A stretch of DNA of 64,000 nt, taken from positions 124,001 through 188,000 of the forward strand of contig NZ_NHMK01000009.1 in NCBI RefSeq assembly GCF_002198095.1, in the 5' to 3' direction. The first letter of the stretch is position 1; each line of letters starts with the position of its first letter. The notes beneath the pieces were generated by a model. The model was not told the DNA's origin. It worked only from the letters and a program-made list of their open reading frames with translations, and searched no databases. The stretch comes from Deinococcus indicus (GTDB lineage Bacteria; Deinococcota; Deinococci; Deinococcales; Deinococcaceae). A program made the position numbers and the translations under genes. Positions 24,089-34,335 of this stretch are shown one piece after another.

Positions 24089-25121
24089 ACCCCCCGTGGC
24101 GGCCGCGGACCGCAGGGTCCTGCCGGTCGCGCTGGACGCCATGGGCGGCGACCACGGCGCCCCGCCGAACGTCGAGGGGGCCGTCCTGGCCGCCCGCGCC
24201 GGCGTGAGCGTGCTGCTGGTCGGGGACCGCGTGAAACTGCACGCGGAACTCGGGAAGCACGCCGGGAGCGCCGCGCTGCCCATCGAGGTGGTCGAGGCGA
24301 CCGACGTGATCGGCATGGACGAGCACGCCAGCGACGTGCGGCGCCGCACGCAGGCCAGCATCAACGTCGCCACCCGCCTCGTAAAGGACGGGCGCGCGTC
24401 GGCGGCCGTCAGCATGGGCCACAGCGGCGCGACCATGGCGTCCGCGCTGCTGACCCTGGGCCGCATTGGCGGCGTGGAACGCCCCGCGATCCTCACGCAC
24501 CTGCCGGCCCGTGGGGGCTTCACGACGCTGCTGGACGTGGGCGCCAACGCCGACGTGAAAGCCGCGTACTACGCGCAGTGGGCGCGGCTGGCCAGCGTGT
24601 ACCTGCGGGTCGTGGAGGACCGCGAGAACCCCACCGTGGGCCTGCTGTCCATCGGCGAGGAAGACCACAAGGGCAGCGCCCTGGTGCTCGAAGCGCACGC
24701 CCTGCTGCGCGAGCAGCACGGCCGGGGCATCAACTTCCACGGGAACGTGGAGGGCCGCGACATCTTCCGCAACACCACCGACATCGTCGTCACCGACGGC
24801 TTCACCGGGAACGTCGTCCTGAAACTCGCGGAGGGCGAAGCCAAGGTCCTGTTCGGCTGGGTCAAGGAAGCCCTGAGCGGCAGCCTGAAGACCAAGCTGG
24901 GCGGCCTGCTGGTGCGCGGCGCGCTGCGCGGCCTGGCTGACCGCATGGACCCCAGCACCTACGGCGCGAGCCTGCTGATCGGCGTGCGCGGACTGGCGTT
25001 CATCGGGCACGGCAGCGCCGACGCCCGCGCCGTCAAGAACGCGCTGCTGCGCGCCGCCCGCGCCCACGAATCCAACTTGATTCCCCGCCTGGAAGCCGCC
25101 TTCCAGGATCAGGCCCGCTGA
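24078..25121 (+). CDS. plsX: Phosphate acyltransferase PlsX
   Basis: A 347-residue PlsX, which makes acyl-phosphate from acyl-ACP for the PlsX/Y route to lysophosphatidic acid. ALDAMGGDHGAPPN is the signature, and SMGHSGATMASAL and VVTDGFTGNVVLK follow. It is somewhat longer at the N-terminus than usual. It starts inside the end of the NYN gene. Confidence 0.93.
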   Translation: MTAEPPVAAADRRVLPVALDAMGGDHGAPPNVEGAVLAARAGVSVLLVGDRVKLHAELGKHAGSAALPIEVVEATDVIGMDEHASDVRRRTQASINVATRLVKDGRASAAVSMGHSGATMASALLTLGRIGGVERPAILTHLPARGGFTTLLDVGANADVKAAYYAQWARLASVYLRVVEDRENPTVGLLSIGEEDHKGSALVLEAHALLREQHGRGINFHGNVEGRDIFRNTTDIVVTDGFTGNVVLKLAEGEAKVLFGWVKEALSGSLKTKLGGLLVRGALRGLADRMDPSTYGASLLIGVRGLAFIGHGSADARAVKNALLRAARAHESNLIPRLEAAFQDQAR

Positions 25122-25255
25122 CCCGGCCCGGCTGACCCACCCGGTGGGGCCTGGGCAGCCCCGCAGAGCCCTCACCTTCCCGCCGCGACGGCCGGATGGT
25201 GGGGGCTGAACCGTCCCCCCACACCCCTCACGTTCTCATGAGTAAGGTGGGGGGC

Positions 25256-26449
25256 ATGCTGGATGAACTGAGTATCCAAATCACCAAGCCGCAGGTGTGG
25301 ATCGGACTGGCCCTGACAGCCGTGTTCGCCTACGCCATCTACCGTTTCGGACGGCTGCTGATCAAGGCGCTGACCCCCCACATCCACCGCCGACTCGCGC
25401 CGGTCCTCAAGTGGGCGTGGCTGCTGACCGTCAGCGTGTCGTGGCTGGCGGTCGCCACGTTCGTCGCGTACCTGCCCAGCGTCCCGGTGCTGTTCGAGCT
25501 GGGCCGCGACATCACGCAGGGATTCCGGCACAGCGCCGGGCAACTGGTCGTGGTGATCGCCATGGCCCTGATCGCCTGGAACCTGATCAGCACCCTGGCG
25601 GCCCGCATCGTCGCGGAACAGGAATTCAACCGCCGCAGCGTGCGCGTGCAGACCCTCAAGGGCGTCGTGGAAAGCACCCTGCGGGTCGTGGTGGTCATCA
25701 TCGGCGCCATCGCCGCCCTGCAGGCCATCGGCCTGAACGCCACCAGCCTGCTGGCCGGGGTGTCCGTGCTGGGCCTCGCGGTCGGTTTCGGCGCGCAGAG
25801 CCTGATCAAGGACGTCTTCAACGGCTTCTTCATCCTGCTCGAGGACCAGTACGGGGTGGGCGACGTGATCACCATCAACACCGGGCAGCTCTCGGGCGGC
25901 GTGGAACGCCTGAACCTGCGCGTCACCGCCCTGCGCGCCCTGGACGGCACCATGCACATCGTCCCGAACGGCCAGATCCAGACGGTCAGCGTGAGCAGCA
26001 AGGACTGGTCGCGCGTGGTCGCCGCCGTGGACGTCACGTACAACGCCAACGTCGACGAGGCCCTCAAGGTATTGCAGGCGGTCAGTACCGAGCTGTACGA
26101 ATCGCCCGACTGGCGCCACTTCTTCCTGGAGGAGCCCGAGATGCAGGGCGTCGTGCAGCTCGCCCCGGACGGCGTGACCCTGCGCGCCCTGTACAAGGTG
26201 CAACCCAAGAGCCAGTGGGCGCTGGGCCGCGAATTCAACCGCCGCATCAAGATCGCCATGGACGAGGCCGGCATCGAGATTCCCTTCCCGCAGCGCAGCG
26301 TGAACTTCGGCGCGAACCCCATCGAGATCCGCCTGACCCGCGACGAGGCCGCCGCGCCGAACGCCGCGCAGGACACCAGCACCCAGAACCGCCGCCGCCC
26401 CCCGGTCGAACCCAGCCTGGGCCGCGACCCCGAGGAAGAAGAGATCTGA
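25256..26449 (+). CDS. Mechanosensitive channel of the MscS family
   Basis: About 397 residues. Helices near 15-30, 50-75, 90-110 and 140-165 precede the MscS core, whose pore and beta region include LAGVSVLGLAVGFGAQSLIK and VFNGFFILLEDQYGVGDVI. It opens on membrane tension to release solutes. TAAGGT (25243-25248) seven bases before ATG 25256 supports this start; ATG 25238 in the same frame is possible. The polar tail ends in an acidic run, and the stop codon merges with repeat copy B. Confidence 0.87.
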   Translation: MLDELSIQITKPQVWIGLALTAVFAYAIYRFGRLLIKALTPHIHRRLAPVLKWAWLLTVSVSWLAVATFVAYLPSVPVLFELGRDITQGFRHSAGQLVVVIAMALIAWNLISTLAARIVAEQEFNRRSVRVQTLKGVVESTLRVVVVIIGAIAALQAIGLNATSLLAGVSVLGLAVGFGAQSLIKDVFNGFFILLEDQYGVGDVITINTGQLSGGVERLNLRVTALRALDGTMHIVPNGQIQTVSVSSKDWSRVVAAVDVTYNANVDEALKVLQAVSTELYESPDWRHFFLEEPEMQGVVQLAPDGVTLRALYKVQPKSQWALGREFNRRIKIAMDEAGIEIPFPQRSVNFGANPIEIRLTRDEAAAPNAAQDTSTQNRRRPPVEPSLGRDPEEEEI

Positions 26450-26572
26450 TACGGACTCCGATTGAATGGGCTGCAGCTGCTCCTCAGAGTGGCAGCAGCG
26501 CACCCCTCTGGACGTGGAGCCGGCAGGGGCGGTGAAGTGCCGGGTTGTCGGCGAAACAGACGGAGTCCGTAT
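26449..26572 (+). repeat. Inverted-repeat element, copy B (124 bp) with perfect 12-bp ends
   Basis: ATACGGACTCCG (26449-26460) is the exact reverse complement of CGGAGTCCGTAT (26561-26572). The left A is the last base of the mscS stop codon. The core shares GACGTGGAGCCGGCAGGGGC with the longer copies but lacks about 35 bases. It contains no transposase. Confidence 0.85.
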
Positions 26573-26574
26573 GA

Positions 26575-26609
26575 GCAGCGCCCCCGACCTCTGCGGTTGG
26601 GGGCGCTGC
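26575..26609. terminator. Bidirectional terminator between mscS and ftsH
   Basis: A 15-bp stem: GCAGCGCCCCCGACC (26575-26589) with GGTTGGGGGCGCTGC (26595-26609), one G-T wobble, loop of five. Confidence 0.8.
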
Positions 26610-26630
26610 TCTGCCGTGCTGGGGTCGTCC

Positions 26631-28634
26631 TCAGCCGGGCAGGCCGGCCGGGGCGGGCGGCGCGACGGGCGGCAGCGGATCGAGTTCCCGGCCGTCGAGC
26701 AGGGCGCTGAATTCCTCGCCGCTGAGGGTCTCGCGGGTCATCAGGACCGTCACGATCTCGTGGACGCGGCCCAGGTGCTCGCCGATCAGGGCGATGGCGC
26801 GGGCGTACGCGGCGTCCATCAGGGCGCGGACCTCGGCGTCCACCTGCGCGGCGGTCGCCTCGCTGATGGGCAGCAGTTGCGACCCGCCGCCCAGGAAACC
26901 GCCCTCGCTGCTGGCCAGCGCGACCTTGCCGGTGTGCTCGCCCATGCCCCACTCGGTCACCATGCGCCGCGCGATGCCGGTCGCCTGCTGGAAGTCGTTC
27001 TGCGCGCCGGTCGTCACCTCGCCGAACACGACCTCCTCGGCGGCGCGGCCCGCCAGTGCCACGGCGATCATGTCCTCCAGTGCGGGGCGGGTGACGTGCA
27101 GGCGGTCGTCGGCGTCCGGCATCATGAACCCGGCGGCGCGGCCACGCGGCACGACCGTCAGTTTCGCCACGCGGTTGGCGTGCGGCAGGAGCTGGGCGGC
27201 GAGGGCGTGTCCGACCTCGTGGTACGCCGTGACCTTCCGGTCCGCCTCCCGCACCACCAGCGACCGCCGCTCCGGTCCCATCAGCACCCGGTCCCGCGCC
27301 TCGTCCACATCCCGCCCCACGATCCGCGTCCGCCCCGACCGCGCCGCCTGCAACGCCGCCTCGTTCAGCAGGTTCTCCAGGTCCGCTCCCACCATCCCCG
27401 CCGTCCGCCGCGCCACCACGCCCAGGTCCACCGACGCGTCCAGCGGTTTCTTCCGCGCGTGAATCCGCAGGATCTGCTCGCGGCCCCGCACGTCCGGCGC
27501 GTCCACCACCACCTGCCGGTCAAACCGCCCTGGGCGCAGCAGCGCGGCGTCCAGCACGTCCGGGCGGTTCGTGGCGGCCAGGATGATGACCTCCTGCCCG
27601 CTGGAGAAGCCGTCCATCTCGACGAGCAGCTGGTTGAGGGTCTGTTCGCGTTCGTCGTTGCCGCCCTGCATGTTCACGCCGCGTTTGCGGCCGACGGCGT
27701 CGATCTCATCGATGAAGACGATGCAGGGGGCGGCCTTGCGGGCCTGTTCGAACAGGTCGCGGACCCTCGCGGCGCCGACACCGACGAACATCTCCACGAA
27801 GTCGCTGCCGGAGATGCTGAAGTAGGGAACGCGGGCCTCACCGGCGACGGCCTTGGCCAGGAGGGTCTTGCCGCTGCCCGGGGGGCCGACCAGTAAGACG
27901 CCGTGGGGGATGCGGGCGCCGAGCTGGTGGTACTTCTCGGGGTGGCGGAGGAAGTCGACGACTTCCTGGAGGTCCTGCTTGGCCTCGTCGCAGCCGGCGA
28001 CGTCAGTGAAGTTGAGTTTGATCTGGCCCTCGCTGATCACGGCCGCCTTCGACTTCCCGAACGTCCCCGCCGCGCCGCCCGAACTGCCCTGCCCGCGCAT
28101 GCTGCGCCACAGCACCACCAGGATCAGCGCCGTCAGGACCAGCGGCAGCACCTGCACCAGCCACCCGAACGACGACCCCGCCTGCGTCACCTGCAGCGGC
28201 ACCCGCGCCGCGCGGATGCGTTCCAGGGTCGCCCCGTCGGCCGGGACGACCAGCGAACGCGGGCGGCTGCCGTCCACGAAGGTCACGCTGGCCTGCCCCG
28301 CGCTGGACAGCACCACCCGCGACACCCGCCCCGCCTTCAGGTCCGCGAAGAACCGGTTGCTGGAGTATCCGGCCCCCGTCGCGTCCGGCGTGGCCCCCGG
28401 CGGCCGGGCCGGAGCGGTGTCCGACGGGGCGGTCGGCGCACTGGTCGCGGGGGGAAGCGCCGCTGGGGTAACCGCCGCCGGGGTGACCGCCGCGGCGGCC
28501 CCGTCCGGCGACAGGGCACCCAGCAGCAGCGCACCGACGGTCAGCGCGGCGACCCACCGGGCCACTGCACGTCGGGTCCCTGCACGTTGGGCCGCCACGC
28601 CTGGGGCGGCCGGGAATGACGGAACGCGGTTCAT
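26631..28634 (-). CDS. ftsH: ATP-dependent zinc metalloprotease FtsH
   Basis: A 667-residue membrane AAA+ protease that degrades membrane and regulatory proteins. Two membrane segments (about 27-45 and 157-177) bracket a periplasmic region that includes an alanine-proline-threonine stretch. The AAA+ domain has Walker A GPPGSGKT at 250-257, pore motif [11 protein letters not shown] and Walker [10 protein letters not shown]. The zinc site is HEVGH at 472-476. A TAGCAT box five bases upstream fixes ATG 28634. Deinococci carry several FtsH paralogues, so this one need not be the essential copy. Confidence 0.92.
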   Translation of the reverse strand: MNRVPSFPAAPGVAAQRAGTRRAVARWVAALTVGALLLGALSPDGAAAAVTPAAVTPAALPPATSAPTAPSDTAPARPPGATPDATGAGYSSNRFFADLKAGRVSRVVLSSAGQASVTFVDGSRPRSLVVPADGATLERIRAARVPLQVTQAGSSFGWLVQVLPLVLTALILVVLWRSMRGQGSSGGAAGTFGKSKAAVISEGQIKLNFTDVAGCDEAKQDLQEVVDFLRHPEKYHQLGARIPHGVLLVGPPGSGKTLLAKAVAGEARVPYFSISGSDFVEMFVGVGAARVRDLFEQARKAAPCIVFIDEIDAVGRKRGVNMQGGNDEREQTLNQLLVEMDGFSSGQEVIILAATNRPDVLDAALLRPGRFDRQVVVDAPDVRGREQILRIHARKKPLDASVDLGVVARRTAGMVGADLENLLNEAALQAARSGRTRIVGRDVDEARDRVLMGPERRSLVVREADRKVTAYHEVGHALAAQLLPHANRVAKLTVVPRGRAAGFMMPDADDRLHVTRPALEDMIAVALAGRAAEEVVFGEVTTGAQNDFQQATGIARRMVTEWGMGEHTGKVALASSEGGFLGGGSQLLPISEATAAQVDAEVRALMDAAYARAIALIGEHLGRVHEIVTVLMTRETLSGEEFSALLDGRELDPLPPVAPPAPAGLPG

Positions 28635-28758
28635 GCTCCATGCTACGCCGCTTTCCCGCCGGGCGAACGCACCCGCGCTGACCATTGGCTCCCCCGGCGG
28701 TCACCCCTGCGGGTGGAGCGCTCAGGTTTCCGTCAGGCTCGGCGGGTATGCTGACCGC

Positions 28759-29250
28759 ATGCGCACTGCACTTCTGCTCGGCACGCTGGCCCTGGGTCTC
28801 AGCGCCTGCACCGTCACCGTCCGCCCCAACCTGGGCCTGCAGGGATCGGGCAGCAACCTGATCACCAGCCTCCGCCCGGACCGTGGCGAGGGCAGCACCT
28901 ACGCCGTCGGCGAGCCGCTGCGCCTGAGCGTCACCACCCGCGCGGCCGGGTACGTCACGCTGATCGCCCTGCAGAGCAACGGGTACACCAGCACCCTGGT
29001 CCGCAACGCCTACGTGCCGGCCGGCACCACCACCTTCCCCCGCGCCCAGGACGGCGTGACGTACAACGTGGCCGAACCGCGCGGCCTGCAACGCGTGCGC
29101 GCCATCTTCACCCGCGTGCGCCCCACCACGGACCTCGTGCTGCGCGGCACGTACGACGACGGCCGCTGGAACGCCACCAGCAACGCCTACCTGCAACCCT
29201 ACGACGCCGCCGACCGCGACGTGCAGGAAACCTACCTGTACATCCGCTGA
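28759..29250 (+). CDS. DUF4384-type lipoprotein
   Basis: A 163-residue protein. The signal ends in LGLSAC, a lipobox. The rest matches the DUF4384 pattern: YAVGEPLRLSVTTRAAGYVT followed by beta strands. This domain usually sits outside the membrane. TATGCT (28747-28752) six bases before the ATG gives a leaderless start. Confidence 0.78.
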   Translation: MRTALLLGTLALGLSACTVTVRPNLGLQGSGSNLITSLRPDRGEGSTYAVGEPLRLSVTTRAAGYVTLIALQSNGYTSTLVRNAYVPAGTTTFPRAQDGVTYNVAEPRGLQRVRAIFTRVRPTTDLVLRGTYDDGRWNATSNAYLQPYDAADRDVQETYLYIR

Positions 29251-29265
29251 CGCCGCGCCGCGATA

Positions 29266-29292
29266 GGGGGGAATCCAGACCGGGTTCCCCCC
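29266..29292. terminator. Terminator after the DUF4384 gene
   Basis: GGGGGGAA (29266-29273) pairs with TTCCCCCC (29285-29292) between convergent genes. Confidence 0.7.
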
Positions 29293-29300
29293 TCGCCCGT

Positions 29301-30224
29301 TCAGCCCGCCGGGCGGGGCAGGCGGCCCCGGTGCGGCCGGCCCGGCAGGGGAGAGGCCGCACCCCGCCACGCACCGCACAGGGCGCGCACCGCCGCCACC
29401 CGCTGCCCCCCGGCGGCGTTCAGGGCGGCCGTCATGGCCTCCCGCTCGCCTCGCCGCTGCCCCAGCAGGAACAGCGTGCGGGCCTGCGCGAGTGCCGCCA
29501 GTCGTTCCGGGTCACGCGCGGGCAGCCCGGCAGGGGGCACAGCCCAGGCGTCGGCCGGGAAGCGCGGCGCGACCTTCTCTCCGTTCTCGGCCAGCCAGAA
29601 CCACAGGCCCGCGCCGGTCAGGACACTGCGGGCCTGCACGCCCCGCAATTCGGGCTGTGCGTTCCAGCGCTGCGCGGCGGGCCGCGCGTACCCGCCGCGC
29701 AGCAGGCCCACCAGCCGCACGCGCCGGGTCACGCAGCGCCCATCCAGACCGTCCTCCTGCGCCCACTCGCGCAGCGTCCGGTGCAGCTCGGCGAACGTGC
29801 CGCCCGAGGCGACCACGTCCACCAGCGCCGCCCGGCGCCCTGAACGCACCAGTTCACGCGGGTGCAGGCCCGCCCCGGCCAGCAGGGGCCGCAGCGTCCG
29901 CACCTGCCCGGCGTTCAGCGTGGCGTGCAGCAGCGACACGTTCAGGCCCGACACCCGCCACGGCACGCCCACGCCCCACAGCAGCCCCCCCAGGTACGCC
30001 CGCAGCGGCTCGGGCGAGCGGCCCACGAACACCAGATCCGCGCCGCCCGCCGCGACCAGCACGCCCGCCAGCGCCGAGCGCAGTTCCGGCAGGAACACCT
30101 CCAGCGCGTCCGGACTGGCCGGAAGTGCCCCCAGGCCGTCGGCGCGGGTCACGTCCCACACGGGCGGCCCGGCACTGTGCAGCGGGTGGTGCCGGGGGTG
30201 GTGCAGCGGGCGCGGCGCGGTCAT
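29301..30224 (-). CDS. Putative phosphoribosyltransferase-like protein
   Basis: A 307-residue protein. VFVGRSPEPLRAYLGGLL followed by ALVDVVASGGTFAELH resembles the PRPP-binding loop of PRTases, where two acidic residues precede the glycine-threonine loop; only one acidic residue is present here. The C-terminal part (from about 195) is unlike known PRTases. I do not know the substrate. ATG 30224 was chosen as the first ATG of the conserved part; no strong ribosome site is seen. Confidence 0.5.
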   Translation of the reverse strand: MTAPRPLHHPRHHPLHSAGPPVWDVTRADGLGALPASPDALEVFLPELRSALAGVLVAAGGADLVFVGRSPEPLRAYLGGLLWGVGVPWRVSGLNVSLLHATLNAGQVRTLRPLLAGAGLHPRELVRSGRRAALVDVVASGGTFAELHRTLREWAQEDGLDGRCVTRRVRLVGLLRGGYARPAAQRWNAQPELRGVQARSVLTGAGLWFWLAENGEKVAPRFPADAWAVPPAGLPARDPERLAALAQARTLFLLGQRRGEREAMTAALNAAGGQRVAAVRALCGAWRGAASPLPGRPHRGRLPRPAG

Positions 30225-30310
30225 GGCCCCATGCTGCGCCCGGCGGGGCGGCCCGCGCATCGGCCAGCTGGCGCACGGTCCCCCCGGCCATTGCCGGTAT
30301 GCTGACCCGC

Positions 30311-30673
30311 ATGAGCCTGACCTTCGAGGACGCCAGCGCCCGCGTGGACGCCTACATCAGCCAGTTCCGGGAAGGGTACTTTCCGCCGCTGCTGATGCTG
30401 GCCCGCCTGACCGAGGAAACCGGCGAGATCGCCCGCGTCATCGCGCACGCCAGCGGCAAGACCCCCAAACCCGGCGAGGACCCCGGCGACCTGGAAATGG
30501 AACTCGCGGACCTGCTGTTCGTGACCATCTGCATGGCGAACGAACGCGGCCTGAACCTGGAACGCGGCTTCGAGCGCATGATGGCCAAGATCGAGAAACG
30601 AGACGCGACCCGCTGGACCCTCAAGGAACCCGCCGAGCCCAGCGCGCCCGGCAACACCGAGGTCACCCCGTGA
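30311..30673 (+). CDS. MazG-like nucleotide pyrophosphohydrolase
   Basis: A 120-residue protein of the all-alpha NTP pyrophosphatase group. LTEETGEIARVI and DLEMELADLLFVTICMAN carry the metal-binding Glu and Asp residues. It probably clears non-canonical nucleotides. TATGCT (30298-30303) lies seven bases before ATG 30311. The GTG of the next gene overlaps its stop, and three genes in a row appear co-translated. Confidence 0.87.
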   Translation: MSLTFEDASARVDAYISQFREGYFPPLLMLARLTEETGEIARVIAHASGKTPKPGEDPGDLEMELADLLFVTICMANERGLNLERGFERMMAKIEKRDATRWTLKEPAEPSAPGNTEVTP

Positions 30674-31203
30674 CCGGCGACCCCCGCTACCCGCTCGGGC
30701 CGATGCCCACCCCGCAGACCCTCACGCCCGTCGAGCGCGTCGAGGCCCTCGGGCAACTGTTCGCCCTGCCCGCCGACCTGTTCGACGCCGTGCAGGGCCT
30801 GACCGACGGGCAACTGTCCACCCCCTACCGCGACGGCGGCTGGACGGTGCGGCAGGTCGTCCACCACGTCGCCGAGAGCCACATGAACGCCTTCATCCGC
30901 CTGAAACTCGCGCTGACCGAGGACAACCCCACCATCAAACCGTACGAGGAGGACCGCTGGGCGACCCTCCCGGACCACGAACTGGTTCCCGACGTCAGCC
31001 TGAACCTGCTGGACGCCCTGCACTCGCGCCTGGGCATGCTGCTCGCCTCGCTGGAACCCGGCGGTCCCGACTGGACCCGCCCCTGGACGCACCCCGCGCA
31101 GGGCCGCACGTACACCGTGGACACCCTGCTCGCCATGTACGCCTGGCACGGACGGCACCACACCGCCCAGATCACCGCCCTGCGCGAACGGAGCGGCTGG
31201 TAG
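30670..31203 (+). CDS. DinB/YfiT-family metal-dependent hydrolase or thiol transferase
   Basis: A 177-residue four-helix protein. QVVHHVAESHMNAFIRLK and WHGRHHTAQI give the metal triad (about His66, His160, His164) of the YfiT group, which includes bacillithiol S-transferases. GTG 30670 overlaps the MazG stop as GTGA. Confidence 0.87.
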   Translation: MTGDPRYPLGPMPTPQTLTPVERVEALGQLFALPADLFDAVQGLTDGQLSTPYRDGGWTVRQVVHHVAESHMNAFIRLKLALTEDNPTIKPYEEDRWATLPDHELVPDVSLNLLDALHSRLGMLLASLEPGGPDWTRPWTHPAQGRTYTVDTLLAMYAWHGRHHTAQITALRERSGW

Positions 31204-31668
<465 letters not shown>

Positions 31669-31685
31669 CCGCCAGGGCAGCCAGA

Positions 31686-31723
31686 GCCGGGGCGGAACGC
31701 GTCAATCTGCGTTCCGCCCCGGC
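31686..31723. terminator. Bidirectional terminator between Nudix gene and era
   Basis: GCCGGGGCGGAACGC (31686-31700) pairs perfectly over 15 bp with 31709-31723; loop of eight. Confidence 0.8.
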
Positions 31724-31747
31724 GGGTGGCCGTGCCCGTGTAGACCC

Positions 31748-32668
31748 TTACTCGTACCCGAGTTCGCGCAGGGCTTCCTCGTCTTCGCGCCAGTTGTTGA
31801 TCACGATGACTTCCAGGCCTAGGTACACCTTGCGGCTCAGGAACACTTCCAGCTGCTTGCGGGCAGCCTGACCGATCTCGCGCAGCTGCTTGCCGCCCGC
31901 GCCGATGACCATGCCCTTGTGGGCGTTCTTCTCGACGACGATCTCGCCCTCGATGCGTTGCAGGCCGTCCTGCCGCTCGGTCCAGGAGTTCACGCGGGTC
32001 GCGACGGCGTACGGCAGTTCGTCGCGCAGTTTCTTCATGGCTTCCTCGCGGATGATCTCGGCCGCCCACTGCTCGCGGGTCTGGTCGCTGGCGGCGCCCT
32101 GCGGGAAGAAGAAGGGGTTTTCCGGCAGGGCGTCCAGCAGCTGTTCGCGCAGGGTTGCCACGGCGGCCGGGTTGTTCTGGGCGCTCAGCATGGTCTCGCT
32201 GGTGTCGTGCTCGCGACCCTCCAGCAGCGCGCGGTACAGCTTCATGGCCTCGTCGGGGTACTTGGCGGCGTCGGTCTTGTTGCCGACCATGAACACGGGT
32301 TTGGGCAGTTCGCGGATCTGCCGGGCGACCAGCTGGTCCTCGTCGGTGGGCGGGTGGCGCAGGTCCACGACCCACACGACGGCGTCCACGTCGGCCAGGG
32401 CGCTGTGGACCTCGTGGTTCATGTACTTGCCCAGGGCGTCCTTGGCCTTGTGCATGCCGGGCGTGTCCACGAACACGATCTGGCGTTCACCGCTGGTGTG
32501 GATGCCGCGCACGCCCCGGCGGGTGGTCTGCGGGCGGGGGCTGGTGGGGGCGACCTTGGTGCCCAGGAAGCTGTTCAGCAGGGTGCTCTTGCCCACGTTG
32601 GGTTTGCCGATAATGGCAATGAAGCCCGAGTGGGTCTGTTGCTCTCCGGTGGAGGAAAAATCCGTCAT
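31748..32668 (-). CDS. era: GTPase Era
   Basis: A 306-residue Era that binds the 16S rRNA 3' end during 30S assembly. G1 is [10 protein letters not shown]3 is DTPGMH, G4 is NKTD. The C-terminal KH domain has [18 protein letters not shown] 32668 (MTDFSS) is used; an ATG three codons upstream (32677) is also possible, as neither has a clean ribosome site. It is separated from the SDR gene behind it by 49 bases. Confidence 0.92.
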   Translation of the reverse strand: MTDFSSTGEQQTHSGFIAIIGKPNVGKSTLLNSFLGTKVAPTSPRPQTTRRGVRGIHTSGERQIVFVDTPGMHKAKDALGKYMNHEVHSALADVDAVVWVVDLRHPPTDEDQLVARQIRELPKPVFMVGNKTDAAKYPDEAMKLYRALLEGREHDTSETMLSAQNNPAAVATLREQLLDALPENPFFFPQGAASDQTREQWAAEIIREEAMKKLRDELPYAVATRVNSWTERQDGLQRIEGEIVVEKNAHKGMVIGAGGKQLREIGQAARKQLEVFLSRKVYLGLEVIVINNWREDEEALRELGYE

Positions 32669-32717
32669 CGGGTTCATTCTCTCATGCCGCGCGCCGCGCA
32701 AAGGTGCCGGGGCGGGT

Positions 32718-33548
32718 TCAGCGGGTGCGGCGGGCCTGCACGCGGCCGATCAGGCGGGTCACGACCGCGCGCGGCAGCAGGCGGGGCAGCAGCGTCTGCA
32801 CGCGGTTCAGGCGGCCCGCCACGACCACCCGCTGCCCCACGAGCAGGCCGCGCACGCCCTGACGGGCGACCTCGTCGGCACTCAGGATGACCAGCCGGGC
32901 GGGGCCGTTCAGCAGGTCGCTCTCGCCCAGGCGACTGACCGCCTGGAATCCGGTCTGGACCGGGCCGGGGCACAGCGCCGTGACGGACACGCCGCTGCCC
33001 GCGACCTCCTCGGCGACGGCCTCGCTGAAGCTCAGGACGTACGCCTTGGTGGCGTAGTACACGGCCATCAATGGCCCCGGCTGGAACGCGGCGGTACTGG
33101 CGACGTTCAGCACGCGCCCGCGCCCGCGCGCCAGCATGTCCGGCAGGAACGCGCGGGTCAGGCCGGTCAGGGCGCTGATGTTCACGGCGATCATGCGGTC
33201 GATCTCGTCGGAGGGCTGCGTGCTGAACTCGCCGTAGCCGCCCAGCCCGGCGTTGTTCACCAGGATGTCCACGTTCAGGCCGCGTGCCTGCACGGCGGCG
33301 TGCAGCTCGGCGGCCGCGCCGGGCCGGTTCAGGTCGGCGGGCAGGACGTGGACCTGTACGCGGTAACGCGCGCCGAGTTCGGCGGCCAGGGCGTGCAGGC
33401 GGTCCTCGGTCCGGGCGACCAGGATCAGGTGCGCGCCGTGCGCCGCGAGCTGCCGCGCGAGGCTCTCGCCGATGCCGCTGCTGGCCCCCGTGATCAGGGC
33501 GGTCGAGGTACGCATGTTCAGGGCGGGCGGGGCCGGAGGCTGGGTCAT
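32718..33548 (-). CDS. Short-chain dehydrogenase/reductase
   Basis: A 276-residue classical SDR. The NAD(P) loop is [15 protein letters not shown] follows, and the catalytic Tyr-Lys is in [14 protein letters not shown] with Ser in NVAST. ARTEDRL after the second strand suggests NADPH preference. The C-terminal basic tail may associate with membranes. Substrate unknown; it may share a transcript with era. Confidence 0.87.
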   Translation of the reverse strand: MTQPPAPPALNMRTSTALITGASSGIGESLARQLAAHGAHLILVARTEDRLHALAAELGARYRVQVHVLPADLNRPGAAAELHAAVQARGLNVDILVNNAGLGGYGEFSTQPSDEIDRMIAVNISALTGLTRAFLPDMLARGRGRVLNVASTAAFQPGPLMAVYYATKAYVLSFSEAVAEEVAGSGVSVTALCPGPVQTGFQAVSRLGESDLLNGPARLVILSADEVARQGVRGLLVGQRVVVAGRLNRVQTLLPRLLPRAVVTRLIGRVQARRTR

Positions 33549-33665
33549 GCTTCACAGCATGCTGCAACGCCGTCCCGGCGGATCGACCCTGCATGAAGAC
33601 ACCGTGAAGTGAACGGAGGGTCAGTGGAATGCAACTTCCCTGACCGGCCCCCCGTACTCTGGGGC

Positions 33666-34268
33666 ATGAGAAACCCCGTCACCGGACCGGAAGCGACCGT
33701 GCAGAACATGTTCGCGCAGAGCACCGCCGTCCTCACGCAGCCCAGCCCCGCCACCTTCGAACGCTACGAGCGCGGAGGCGGCCTGCGCAGCGCCCTGACG
33801 TACGTGATGGTGGCCGCCGTCGTCTCGGCCGTGATTGCCGCCGTGTTCTCGTTCCTGCACACTGACGTGACCTTCTTCGGGCAGCTGTTCAGCCGCCTGA
33901 TCGGCGTGCCCGTGGGGTTCCTGATGTTCACGGGCGCGGTGTACCTGATCGGCCGCACCCTGTTCAAGGGCACCGGCACGTACCCGGAAGTGGCGTACAC
34001 CTTCGCGCTGTTCTACGTGCCCATCAGCATCGTCATGACCCTCCTCGGCATCATCCCGATCCTGGGGTGGCTGGTCAGCCTCGCCCTGAGCCTCGTGCTG
34101 GTGTACTTCGGGTTCCTGGCCGTGCAGAGCAGCATGAACCTGCGCGACCAGACGCAGGCCGCCGTGACCCTGGTCCTCGCGTGGATCGCGCAGGCGGTCG
34201 TGGGTCTGATCGTGGCGGGCGTCGTGGGCGGCCTCTTCGCGGTGGGCCGCGCCGTCACCGGCGGCTGA
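33666..34268 (+). CDS. YIP1-like membrane protein
   Basis: A 200-residue protein with five hydrophobic segments and a cytoplasmic N-terminus ([15 protein letters not shown]), the layout of YIP1/DUF1282 family proteins. TACTCT (33655-33660) lies five bases before ATG 33666, a leaderless start. Function unknown. Confidence 0.7.
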   Translation: MRNPVTGPEATVQNMFAQSTAVLTQPSPATFERYERGGGLRSALTYVMVAAVVSAVIAAVFSFLHTDVTFFGQLFSRLIGVPVGFLMFTGAVYLIGRTLFKGTGTYPEVAYTFALFYVPISIVMTLLGIIPILGWLVSLALSLVLVYFGFLAVQSSMNLRDQTQAAVTLVLAWIAQAVVGLIVAGVVGGLFAVGRAVTGG

Positions 34269-34283
34269 ACCGCACCTGACCAC

Positions 34284-34322
34284 GGGGCGGGGCCGGTGTC
34301 GGAAACGACCGGCCCCGCCCCC
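34284..34322. terminator. Bidirectional terminator after the YIP1-like gene
   Basis: A GC-rich stem: GGGGCGGGGCCGGTGTCG region (34284-34301) with CGACCGGCCCCGCCCC (34307-34322), small GAAA-type loop, then CTT. Confidence 0.75.
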
Positions 34323-34335
34323 CTTCTGCCGGCCG

